From Ignavibacteria bacterium (GTDB lineage: Bacteria > Bacteroidota > Ignavibacteria > Tepidaquicellales > Tepidaquicellaceae): a stretch of DNA of 64,000 nucleotides. The translations under genes and the position numbers were made by a program. The stretch covers positions 1 through 64,000 of the forward strand of contig JAIBBK010000004.1 in the NCBI GenBank assembly GCA_019694675.1, written 5' to 3'. Below, in pieces: positions 1 to 7,742 of this stretch. Position 1 is the first letter of the stretch; every line of letters starts with the position of its first letter. The notes below the pieces were generated by a model. That model had not been told where the DNA came from and did not search any database. It was given only the letters and a program-made list of their open reading frames with translations.

Positions 1-272
1 CTGTCCATCAACTGCCTTGCGTAATTTTGATTGTTCGGGTTCCATGATGCCTGAGTGTGAACAACTCCCCAGCCGGGGTGAACGTCTGTCAGTATTGTGC
101 AGTCATTCACGCATGAAGCTCCGGCACTGCCTACTTCTCCCGTGACCGGATCAACTGCACAGATGGAGAAAGTATCCTGAGCCCGGATGACTTTGTGCGT
201 GAACATTGCGCAGATAACCAGCAGTATGCAAAGACTCTTTCCGATCATTTGATGTATTGGTTTTGATTTCAT
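1..272 (-). CDS. DUF1028 family secreted protein (5' part only)
   Basis: Reading the minus strand from an ATG at 272-270 gives an open frame that runs off the window edge. The first ~30 residues form a signal peptide (hydrophobic CILLVICAMF, then an Ala-Gln cleavage-like site). It is followed directly by DTFSICAVDPVTGEVGSAGA, which matches the usual start of DUF1028 proteins (TFSIxAxDPxTGExGxAxAS). DUF1028 proteins resemble Ntn-hydrolases and are often secreted; their function is not settled. Only ~90 residues are visible, so any C-terminal sorting domain cannot be judged. No strong Shine-Dalgarno is seen upstream. Confidence 0.75.
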   Translation of the reverse strand, partial: MKSKPIHQMIGKSLCILLVICAMFTHKVIRAQDTFSICAVDPVTGEVGSAGASCVNDCTILTDVHPGWGVVHTQASWNPNNQNYARQLMD

Positions 273-353
273 TCTTAAGATTTAACTTGTCCTGGTTTTT
301 TACTTGTGAAAGCAGATGCCCTGGCAAAGGCCTGATTCAGTGAGCGATTTATT

Positions 354-1079
354 TCACACTTTCTCCGCAATGATCCGTATCATACCCTTTGAAACATCAT
401 TCAGAATGATACCGAATCCGGCCGATGAAAGAGTTTGTGCCACAAACCCGCGCGGAATTCTTAACTTGCGGTAAGTTCCGGCACTCTGACTCCATACATT
501 TTCATTCAACTCGTAAAACAGATCAGTAACATTTACATAAGCATCATCATAATCAAGCACGCAGGTAAGTATGTGATTGGCATCGCTTTTGACATGAATG
601 AACCTGTCCGTTCCCGTTAATTCTTCTGTGTAATCCCGGAATGTCAAAATCAGCTTACCGCCCGTATTAAGCTTGCCGTAAGCTGAAATCAGAAGTTCCG
701 TTACTTCATCAATGCTCTCAAGATGCGTTAGAGTATCGCCGCAGCACAAGATAGCATCACAAGAATCACAGTACCGTGCAAAATTTCTGATATCATCGCA
801 AATTATTCTCAGGCCGGTTCCCGTTGATCTTGCTTTCAATTCACATAGAAGGGCGTAACAGAAATCAATTGCAGTCACTTCAAACCCTGCCGCTGTCAAT
901 GCAAGCGTCTGAATGCCATTGCCTGCACCGAGATCTGCAGCCCTCCGGGTTTCTTTTGGTTCAACTCCGTATTGCTTAAGGAACTCCCGGAACTGACTCA
1001 CAGAGGTTTCAATGTCGCCGGTCATCCATGAATAGAATCGCGACAGATGGTTATCGTAATGTTCCTTAGTATTGCCCAT
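354..1079 (-). CDS. Class I SAM-dependent methyltransferase
   Basis: A 241-residue protein from the ATG at 1079; a TTG two codons upstream is the only earlier option and is less likely. The SAM-binding motif I is clear (AADLGAGNGIQTLAL, about residues 48-62). An acidic residue ends strand 2 (VTAIDF) and motif-II/III-like stretches follow (ICDDIRNF; DAILCCGDTLTHL). Length and layout fit small-molecule methyltransferases of the Methyltransf_11/25 type. The substrate cannot be read from sequence. The gene lies 56 bp downstream of the SGNH hydrolase gene on the same strand, so the two may be co-transcribed. No signal peptide: cytoplasmic. Confidence 0.8.
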   Translation of the reverse strand: MGNTKEHYDNHLSRFYSWMTGDIETSVSQFREFLKQYGVEPKETRRAADLGAGNGIQTLALTAAGFEVTAIDFCYALLCELKARSTGTGLRIICDDIRNFARYCDSCDAILCCGDTLTHLESIDEVTELLISAYGKLNTGGKLILTFRDYTEELTGTDRFIHVKSDANHILTCVLDYDDAYVNVTDLFYELNENVWSQSAGTYRKLRIPRGFVAQTLSSAGFGIILNDVSKGMIRIIAEKV

Positions 1080-1135
1080 TATCAAAGTGTGATCTGATCT
1101 GAAGGCTAAACGGAATCAGTGATGTGAAACATGAC

Positions 1136-1765
1136 TCATGCAAAGATCTTTCTAACTTCTTCAGCAATTCTTTTTCCGAAAATGTGATTTGTCTCCGTAT
1201 CAAAGTGAAGGCCGTCTGTATCACCCGATCTCGCAAACTCATTGCTGTCAATGAACAGGCATCCGAATCTTTCGCATACGGTCTTGTAGAGTGCCGGAAG
1301 TTTGAGCGACTCCTTGCGGCCGCGGCTGTAAAGTATATCCATGAAATCCGAAAGCTTTCTCATTACGGGCGGAGCTATCACAAGGATCTTGGGGCATTTC
1401 TCTTCAGGTGAACTTGCGCTGAAGTAAATCCTGCGAAGGATTGCGAACAGTCCGGCGGCCGAATCCTCCGCAGTCTTTCCAAGGCAACTGTTGAGATCGT
1501 TTATGCCAAGCATCACTATGACAAGGTCAAGCGGCCTGTGCGATTCAAGTATCATCGGCAGTGATTCAGCTCCGTTGCGGTATGGAAGGTGCGGAAGGTC
1601 CCAGCAAGTGGTTCTCCCGCTCAGCGCTTCGGTGGTCACTTCAAAGTCTCTTCCGAGATCTGCCTGCAACACCGTTGTCCATCTGTCGCAGTGATCATAT
1701 CTTTTCCAGGTTTCAGGATTCGATCCCCATGTCAGCGAATCGCCGTAAACCAGTATGTGTTTCAT
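1136..1765 (-). CDS. SGNH/GDSL-type hydrolase (esterase)
   Basis: 209 residues from an ATG. All SGNH blocks are present: block I YGDSLTWG with nucleophile Ser10, block II Gly in EALSGRTT (about 50), block III LGINDLN with Asn89, and block V DGLH with the Asp184/His187 pair. The spacing is that of single-domain SGNH arylesterase/lipase-like enzymes (TesA or Mycobacterium arylesterase type) that cleave small esters. There is no signal peptide, so it is probably cytoplasmic. It lies upstream of, and in line with, the methyltransferase gene. The true substrate is unknown. Confidence 0.85.
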   Translation of the reverse strand: MKHILVYGDSLTWGSNPETWKRYDHCDRWTTVLQADLGRDFEVTTEALSGRTTCWDLPHLPYRNGAESLPMILESHRPLDLVIVMLGINDLNSCLGKTAEDSAAGLFAILRRIYFSASSPEEKCPKILVIAPPVMRKLSDFMDILYSRGRKESLKLPALYKTVCERFGCLFIDSNEFARSGDTDGLHFDTETNHIFGKRIAEEVRKIFA

Positions 1766-1825
1766 GTTTATTTTCGGACAAATTAAGTTTATTTTGCCGT
1801 AATTAAAATCACACTCTTCTTCTGA

Positions 1826-3088
1826 ATGCCGCCTTACCGCAATTGTACAACTTCATTCTTCCACATCTTCCTTTTTGTATTGTTGCTTGCTGCAGCTGTT
1901 CATATCAGCGGAGGAATTTCGCTCGGACAGTCATTTGTAACAGGCAGAGTGATTGATGAAAGGAGTTTTCCCGTGCCTTATGCAAAGCTAATACTGAACG
2001 GGAATGAAGTTACAGCTGACGTTACGGGAAGATTTCTTGTGACCAATACCGGAATTCCTTACAATGTAATAGTGGCGGAGAGGAATACTTCATCGGCTGT
2101 ATTTTACAAGGACCTTACCGTCACAAATCCCGATCTTGTGCTCTTCGGCGATCCTGATCCGCGGAATTACAGCAGGGCTGTTGTCAAGGTTGAGTTTCCT
2201 CCGCTCGCAGACACTTCCGAAGCATATGTAAGTTTCATCAGCAGGGAGATGATCTACTGCAATACTGTTGTGGGACGAAGCGGCAAAGATAATGTCACGC
2301 TTACGGTTGATTTCCCGTTTGCTTACTCCAATGTTACGGGCGATGTTGTAATGATTAGAAAGAATCCATCCGGTTATCAGTTCTTCAGAAAGAAGTCTGT
2401 CACAATTACACGCAATCCTGCACGCAACCGGGTGATACTCCCTGCAAAGCCGGAGTCTTCAACCGGTATAAAATCGGTGAAGCTTTTCAGCGGAATTGCA
2501 GACTATTATCAGGGAGAGATAAGCATGTCTCTTGACTTCCTCGACTATTCCAAAAATTCTCAGCTCACCATACTTGAAGTTGACGGAAAGAAACAGAAGA
2601 ATGTGATAGACCTGCCCTCCAAACTTCCGAATACTGTAAGGTTACGGGTTAATACATTTGCAGACACGCGATCGGGTAGCAAGTTCAGTTCCTATTATTA
2701 CACTTCACCGGGACAGGACCTGAAAGTCACGGAAGAGTTTCTGCCCGAACTTGTCGTTCCTTCCGACGGATACCTTGGTGTGAATGCCGCAACAGAATTC
2801 AGATATACTGTTGGCTCCGGTGCCGGAATTTACGTGCTTGAGTTCAGAAGCAGGAATCCTGACATGAAGTATTTTGTGGTAACTAACGAGACGGCAGGAA
2901 GATTTTCACTGCTCTCAAGGCAGGAGTTTACAAATTACGGCAATGTTACTTTTTCATGGCGCGTAAGGAAATATCTGACATACTTTACAGTGGATGAGTT
3001 CATACGTCCGAACATTTTCAAGAACGAGATCGGATATAAAGGAGTGCTCTACTCAAACGGAAGAAGCTTCAGGACGGGCTATTTCTGA
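1826..3088 (+). CDS. Secreted protein with carboxypeptidase-regulatory-like N-domain
   Basis: 420 residues. The N-terminus is a signal peptide (hydrophobic FFHIFLFVLLLAAAVHI, residues ~10-27). It is followed by GRVIDERSFPVPYAKLIL and VTGRFLV, the pattern of a carboxypeptidase regulatory-like beta-sandwich (about residues 38-75). The remainder (about 110-420) is beta-rich and not recognised. No T9SS sorting domain is present: the end (SNGRSFRTGYF) has neither the NPFNP motif nor a basic tail. The 3' end overlaps the convergent era gene by 20 bp. Probably periplasmic or surface-exposed; function unknown. Confidence 0.75.
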   Translation: MPPYRNCTTSFFHIFLFVLLLAAAVHISGGISLGQSFVTGRVIDERSFPVPYAKLILNGNEVTADVTGRFLVTNTGIPYNVIVAERNTSSAVFYKDLTVTNPDLVLFGDPDPRNYSRAVVKVEFPPLADTSEAYVSFISREMIYCNTVVGRSGKDNVTLTVDFPFAYSNVTGDVVMIRKNPSGYQFFRKKSVTITRNPARNRVILPAKPESSTGIKSVKLFSGIADYYQGEISMSLDFLDYSKNSQLTILEVDGKKQKNVIDLPSKLPNTVRLRVNTFADTRSGSKFSSYYYTSPGQDLKVTEEFLPELVVPSDGYLGVNAATEFRYTVGSGAGIYVLEFRSRNPDMKYFVVTNETAGRFSLLSRQEFTNYGNVTFSWRVRKYLTYFTVDEFIRPNIFKNEIGYKGVLYSNGRSFRTGYF

Positions 3089-3971
3089 GCATGTTCTCTC
3101 TTACGAAGCTCTTATTGTTTCTCCATCCCTTTCTGACCTTTACGAACAATTCAAGATAGACTTTCTTTCCCAGAAAGTGCTCGAGACTCTTCCTTGCAAG
3201 AGCGCCGGTCTTCTTCAGACTGTCACCTCTCTTTCCAATTATCACGGCTTTCTGTGATTCCCGCTCCACGATTATCTCGGCATTGATATAAACAAGTTTG
3301 TCGCTTCTCTCTGAAAATTCCTGTATGTGAACGAACACGCTGTATGGAATTTCATCATGATACTGCGAGAGGATCTTGTCGCGGATGATCTCCGCCGCGA
3401 AGAACTTCTCCGGCTTGTCGGTGAGTGTGTCCTCTTCGTAGAAGAATTCTCCGTCCGGAAGAAAGCTGACAAGCACTTTCTTAAGCCTGTCTGTGTTCTC
3501 TCCCTTTGCCGCAGAAACCGGCACGATCTCATTGAACTTAAATTCGTCTGCAATCTTTCCTGTGAGCGGAAGAAGGTTTGCGCGTGGCAGAAGGTCGCAT
3601 TTGTTGAGTGCAAGCACAAGCGGCTTCCCGGCAAGATTCTCTCCGAAGAAGTCCCTTACAAACCTGATGTCCTCAACCGGATCCTTTGCCGCCGCGTCAA
3701 CTATCTGCAGAAGTACATCCGCCTCCTCAAAAGATGAAGCGATCTCCGATATCATGTACCTGTGCAGTTCATATTTAGGGGTCAGTACACCCGGAGTGTC
3801 GATGAATACGATCTGAAAATTATCTTCGGTGAGTATTCCGCTTATGCGGTTTCGTGTGGTTTGCACTTTGCGGTTCACTACCGAGAGGTTGAAGTTCAGA
3901 AGCGCATTCATCAGTGTGGATTTTCCGGCATTCGGTTTTCCGAACACTGTAACGTATCCCGCTTTTCTCAC
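3069..3971 (-). CDS. era: GTPase Era (ribosome assembly)
   Basis: GTPase that binds the 3' end of 16S rRNA during 30S maturation. All G motifs are visible: G1 GKPNAGKS, G2 region KVQTTRNRISGI with Thr, G3 DTPG, G4 NKCD and G5 SAAKG. A C-terminal KH domain follows (VIIGKRGDSLKKTG ... KVYLELFVKVRKGW). I place the start at the GTG at 3971, which overlaps the TGA of the upstream lipoprotein gene (GTGA). This gives 300 residues, close to E. coli Era (301), and an N-terminus of the usual kind (xRKAGYVTVFG). An upstream TTG at 4001 would add ten poorly conserved residues. The overlap suggests translational coupling to the lipoprotein gene. Confidence 0.95.
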   Translation of the reverse strand: MRKAGYVTVFGKPNAGKSTLMNALLNFNLSVVNRKVQTTRNRISGILTEDNFQIVFIDTPGVLTPKYELHRYMISEIASSFEEADVLLQIVDAAAKDPVEDIRFVRDFFGENLAGKPLVLALNKCDLLPRANLLPLTGKIADEFKFNEIVPVSAAKGENTDRLKKVLVSFLPDGEFFYEEDTLTDKPEKFFAAEIIRDKILSQYHDEIPYSVFVHIQEFSERSDKLVYINAEIIVERESQKAVIIGKRGDSLKKTGALARKSLEHFLGKKVYLELFVKVRKGWRNNKSFVRENMLRNSPS

Positions 3972-4420
3972 TCCAGAACTCTTATCTGCTCCTTCGTCCA
4001 AAGTATCATCTGAGGTTTGTTCCTGAAAATAGTGATCTTACCCGTCACTTCAACTTTCTTTCCGGCAAGCGACTTTACATCGCCGAACCTGTCAAGGCTT
4101 CCCGCAAATATCGTGCAAGAAAAAGTATTCCTTGGAAACTTCTTTTCAAAATTGAGATAAACAACTTTCGGCCCTTCGTAGACATCTGCCACCGTTCCGA
4201 CCACTCGCAGAGAATCCCCTTCATGTGCCTTTGCATCCTTACTTTGGATCAGCATAAGGCCTCTGCCGTCAGTTTCCTGAACACCGGCTCTCGTTTCCAA
4301 TGAGGTGTCACCGGTATGCTCCGCTGAAGAGTTGCTTATCCTTACTTCACCCTTCTGCTTTGAACAGGATGAGATAAAGATGCTGATCGACAATACTGCC
4401 GTTGTCATGTACTTGTTCAT
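3968..4420 (-). CDS. Lipoprotein with predicted OB-fold domain
   Basis: 150 residues. The N-terminus is a lipoprotein signal (SIFISSC, lipid Cys at about residue 19) followed by a Ser/Glu/Thr-rich linker. The C-terminal ~85 residues (AHEGDSLRVVGTVADVYEG ... KKVEVTGKITIFRNKPQMIL) have the strand pattern of tRNA_anti-like OB folds. Comparable secreted OB domains occur beside nucleases or as stand-alone proteins. It sits directly upstream of era and overlaps it by 4 bp. A function in nucleic-acid or ligand binding at the envelope is inference. Confidence 0.75.
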   Translation of the reverse strand: MNKYMTTAVLSISIFISSCSKQKGEVRISNSSAEHTGDTSLETRAGVQETDGRGLMLIQSKDAKAHEGDSLRVVGTVADVYEGPKVVYLNFEKKFPRNTFSCTIFAGSLDRFGDVKSLAGKKVEVTGKITIFRNKPQMILWTKEQIRVLE

Positions 4421-4465
4421 GTCTTCTTTGTTTGATGTTCATACGTTCAGAAAATTATCCTCATT

Positions 4466-4663
4466 CTATGCTTCACCTTCGCAGCAGCTTATTACAATGT
4501 TCCTGCACACGGGACACTGGTAATGGCCGTGTACCCAGATGAACTGCACTTCACATCCGCAGTTCGGGCAGATTGCAGTTAAAGCGGATTCCTTCTTTGA
4601 CCGCTTTTTTCCGGCAGTTACATTCTGCTCTTTCTTCCTTTGCGGATCACTTTCCTCCGGCAT
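4466..4663 (-). CDS. Small zinc-ribbon protein
   Basis: 65 residues starting at an ATG that overlaps the 3' end of the TPR gene by 17 bp. A basic, Lys-rich first half (about residues 9-27) precedes a CPNC...CPVC pair, two C-x2-C knuckles about 14 residues apart, the layout of a rubredoxin-like zinc ribbon. The frame is open further upstream but that part lies inside the TPR gene and is not plausible as protein. Too short to assign a function. The overlap with the TPR gene suggests they are co-expressed. Confidence 0.6.
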   Translation of the reverse strand: MPEESDPQRKKEQNVTAGKKRSKKESALTAICPNCGCEVQFIWVHGHYQCPVCRNIVISCCEGEA

Positions 4664-5384
4664 TTGTTTTTGCAGATTCAATAATGCTTCTGAAATCCGC
4701 TTCCAGTCTTGGATTGAAGAGAAGCGCCTGCTCAAGATCGGCTGCCGCTTGCAGATACTGCCCAAGCTGAAAGTTAGCGAGGCCTCTTCCGGCATATGCC
4801 GCCGCCCGGTCGGTGATGTTCTCAATATAGAAATTGAAATCGGCAAGCGACTGGTCCGCAGATCCGATGAGCAGTTTCACAACTCCTCTTTGATAGTAAG
4901 CCTCAAACAATGATGGGTCAAGGGCGATCACTTTGTCGAAATCACTTACGGCCCTTGCATACTGCTTTGCCTTTCTGCTTGCTATCGCACGGTTCAGGTA
5001 TGCGGGTGCATACTCGGGGTTGGAATTCACGGCATTTGTAAAATCATTCACTGCTTCATTCAGCATGTTCTTCTCCGTGTAGACCATTCCGCGAAGATCC
5101 AGGGCTTCCGTAAACTGCGGGTTTGTGGCAATAGCGGATGAGAGATCGTTCATTGCATTATCCAGATCCTTCTGTCCGAAGTAGCCTTTTGCCCTGTAAT
5201 ACAGCGCGGACGGATTGCCGGGATTGCTTTCGAGATACTGCGAGAGAAGGTCAATACCTTCCTGAAAACTTCCGCCGTTAACATAGGCAGTTCCCTGCTG
5301 AAGCTGCTGTTCCGGCTCCATCTGTGAAAAGCAGATGCCCGATGCAAGGAACATGAACAGAAATGCGATTGAGTGTCTTAACAT
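4647..5384 (-). CDS. Secreted TPR-repeat protein
   Basis: I use the ATG at 5384 (MLRHSIAFLFMFLASGICFSQ) because it opens directly on a signal peptide; the open frame further upstream lacks coding character. About 245 residues. After the signal peptide come about five to six tetratricopeptide units, for example ALYYRAKGYFGQKDLDNAMN, PAYLNRAIASRKAKQYARAV, AYYQRGVVKLLIGSADQSL and AYAGRGLANFQLGQYLQAA, each ~34 residues with the TPR Gly/Ala/Tyr pattern. TPR arrays are protein-binding scaffolds. Export suggests a periplasmic or envelope role. It heads a run with the zinc-ribbon gene. Confidence 0.85.
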   Translation of the reverse strand: MLRHSIAFLFMFLASGICFSQMEPEQQLQQGTAYVNGGSFQEGIDLLSQYLESNPGNPSALYYRAKGYFGQKDLDNAMNDLSSAIATNPQFTEALDLRGMVYTEKNMLNEAVNDFTNAVNSNPEYAPAYLNRAIASRKAKQYARAVSDFDKVIALDPSLFEAYYQRGVVKLLIGSADQSLADFNFYIENITDRAAAYAGRGLANFQLGQYLQAAADLEQALLFNPRLEADFRSIIESAKTNAGGK

Positions 5385-5583
5385 GGAGTAAAGTTGAGAG
5401 GGATCAGTTCTTGTCCCTCTGCAATTTAAGCTATTGAAGGAAAATTTGAAATGCCAGTTACGACAATGTGATTGGCTGAATCCGGAATTTCCATATGAAG
5501 ACGAGAAGCAATACCTGCCTGCACATCCGGCCTCGCATCTTGAATTCATGGGAAATGTCCGGCCGGAAAAAAATTCACCCTGC

Positions 5584-5606
5584 TCCCTCCCCTGTTCGGA
5601 GAGGGA
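5584..5606. repeat. Short GC-rich inverted repeat
   Basis: An imperfect palindrome (CCCTCC ... GGAGAGGG) in the gap between the TPR gene and the aldehyde dehydrogenase gene. It resembles the pyrimidine/purine hairpins at 22416-22610 and may belong to the same dispersed family. It could form a hairpin in the transcript downstream of the aldehyde dehydrogenase gene, but there is no U-tract. Confidence 0.4.
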
Positions 5607-5626
5607 ACATGGCTATTAGACCATCA

Positions 5627-7141
5627 TCAATAGTTATCTATCTGTGCACGCTGAAGTTTGCCGGAGTAGTCTATGTAAACGGCCTTCCATTCTGTGTAGA
5701 AGTCGTACACCGTCCAGCCGCCTTCGCGGTGGCCGTTGCCTGTCTGCTTCACTCCGCCGAAAGGCATATGTGCTTCCGCTCCGATCGTTGCTCCGTTAAT
5801 GTAAGTTATGCCCGCTTTGATGTCTCTGATAGCGCGGCAAGCGGCGTTCACATCCTGGGTGAACACGCTTGAAGACAGCCCGTACTTGGTTCCGTTCAGA
5901 ATATCAATTCCCTCCTCGAGGCTTCCGCATTTCAGAACCGAAAGAACCGGCCCGAAGATCTCTTCCTGTTCGATCCGCATACCGGGCTTAACATCCGTGA
6001 ATATGGTCGGCTTGTAGAACCATCCTTTTGCAAGATCGCCTTTGTCTGCAAATTCGCCACCGCAAAGCAGTGTCGCCTTGTCTTCGTTCTTTCCGATCTC
6101 AACATATTCGTGAACGGAGGCTCTCTGCGATTCGCTTACGCAGGGACCGACGTCAACATTGCCGTCGTTGCCATAACCTAGGCGCAGTTTCTTAGCGCGT
6201 TCTGCGAGCTTTGCAACGAACTCATCATGAATGTCTTTGTGAAGTATGAGTCTTGAAGTGGCGGTGCATCTTTGCCCGGTGGTACCGAACGCTCCCCAGA
6301 GAACCGCATCGAGGGCAAGTTCCAGGTTTGCATCGTCCATTACTATCTGTGCATTCTTGCCGCCGAGTTCCAGCGATACGCGCTTCAGGCTTCCGCCCGC
6401 AACTTCATTGATCCTCTTGCCCACAAGGGTTGATCCTGTGAATGAGATCAGGTCAACATCCGGATGTCCGATCATTGCTTCACCCACGATCCTTCCTTTT
6501 CCGTGAACGATGTTGATGACTCCGGGAATGTAATCCTTTCCGAGGACTTCCTTGATCGCTTCATCAATGATCTCCACAAGTGTTGCCGCTGTTTTCGGAG
6601 TGAGTTCCGCCGGCTTAAAGACGCAGGTGTTACCGCAAACGAGTGCCGGAAACATTTTCCATGTCGGGATCGCCATCGGGAAGTTCCACGGGGTGATGAA
6701 TCCGCCCACTCCGATCGGCGCTCTGAAACTCAGGTTAAGCTTATCGGGGAGTTCGCTCGGAGCATTGTGTCCGAAGAGTCTTCTTCCTTCCGAAGCCGCG
6801 TAATATGCAGTGTCTATACCTTCCTGTGTATCGCCTTTGGTTTCAGCGAGCACTTTACCCATTTCTCTAGTCATCTCAAATGCGATCTCGTCTTTTCTGT
6901 CGTTCATCTTATCGCCGACGAGCTTCAGGATGTCTCCGCGTTTAGGAGCAGGCACAAGCCGCCATTTCTCAAACGCCTTCTTCGCCGCCGCCACCGCTTC
7001 CTTAACATCTTCCTCGTTGGATGAAGGAAATATGCCGATAAGGTCTTCATTCCATCTTGCCGGATTTCTGTTTTCGAAAGTATTTCCGCTCTTCGAATCC
7101 TTCCATTCGCCGTTAATAAGGTTCTTGAACTTCTCTGCCAT
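5627..7141 (-). CDS. NAD(P)-dependent aldehyde dehydrogenase
   Basis: 504 residues from an ATG preceded by AGGAG. Classical ALDH superfamily features: TPWNFP (Asn153), FKPAELTP, FTGSTLVG in the Rossmann fold, general base Glu258 in LELGGKN, catalytic Cys292 in GQRCTA, and the EIFGPVL cofactor motif. The C-terminal MPFGGVKQTGNGHREGG is like that of semialdehyde dehydrogenases in the ketoglutarate-semialdehyde and aminoadipate-semialdehyde clades. It oxidises an aldehyde to the acid with NAD(P)+. The exact substrate cannot be decided here. No signal peptide, cytoplasmic. The gene stands alone. Confidence 0.9.
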   Translation of the reverse strand: MAEKFKNLINGEWKDSKSGNTFENRNPARWNEDLIGIFPSSNEEDVKEAVAAAKKAFEKWRLVPAPKRGDILKLVGDKMNDRKDEIAFEMTREMGKVLAETKGDTQEGIDTAYYAASEGRRLFGHNAPSELPDKLNLSFRAPIGVGGFITPWNFPMAIPTWKMFPALVCGNTCVFKPAELTPKTAATLVEIIDEAIKEVLGKDYIPGVINIVHGKGRIVGEAMIGHPDVDLISFTGSTLVGKRINEVAGGSLKRVSLELGGKNAQIVMDDANLELALDAVLWGAFGTTGQRCTATSRLILHKDIHDEFVAKLAERAKKLRLGYGNDGNVDVGPCVSESQRASVHEYVEIGKNEDKATLLCGGEFADKGDLAKGWFYKPTIFTDVKPGMRIEQEEIFGPVLSVLKCGSLEEGIDILNGTKYGLSSSVFTQDVNAACRAIRDIKAGITYINGATIGAEAHMPFGGVKQTGNGHREGGWTVYDFYTEWKAVYIDYSGKLQRAQIDNY

Positions 7142-7742
7142 TAATTATTCTCCTGATTGATTTAAAGTTCGTTCAAAATACTCATTCACCCGCACTATAT
7201 AAATGGAGAATGCCGTCTGACAGTCTGTGAAATCCCATTGTCCTGTTATTAGTTAAGTTGCGTTTTGCCCTTAATTAGAAGATCGGTGGCAGTTCTGGGA
7301 GGCATGAATTCGTGCTATGCCGGCATCACAGTAAAGCCAGGAAATGTTTATGCATTGCCTTATGATAATCCTTGGAGTACGTTTGTGTTGGATATGCCGG
7401 GCAGAAAATAAGAAGCAGCAACAGAGAATTACATGCACCCGTTTGACTGAGGCAGATCCTGCAATTCAAAAGCCATTCAATGTGTGTGGATGATTACTTT
7501 TGACAGATTTCATGCAGAAGTAATATTTTAGTTCTACCGGATGCAAACCCGGTTGCTCTTATGGTTCCTGTTGCATTGAACAGATAGATTATTTCTTACC
7601 AGACCCTGCCTCGAACAGGACAAGCAGTCAGTTTCTTTCTTCCCAGGGCTACTTTGTCAAGTCCCAGACTCTGTGAAAGTGAGCCTGCATAAAACGTATT
7701 CTTTCAAACCAGCTTTCAGAAACATCATTAACTTTAAATGCT
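7142..7742. other. Intergenic region, no confident gene
   Basis: About 600 bp between the divergently transcribed aldehyde dehydrogenase gene and a T9SS cargo gene. On the plus strand a short open stretch (7309-7413, 35 codons, ending PWSTFVLDMPGRK) has a protein-like composition but no recognisable family, and might be a gene remnant. The region must hold the promoters of both flanking genes. I see no tRNA or convincing hairpin. Confidence 0.4.

Noticed and set aside
5385-5549. Longer N-terminus of the TPR protein
   Set aside because: The extra 55 residues are Cys/Ser/Asn-rich and would bury the signal peptide; the ATG at 5384 opens directly on it.
6464-7024. A 186-codon plus-strand frame
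   Set aside because: Lies wholly opposite the aldehyde dehydrogenase gene, which has all catalytic motifs.
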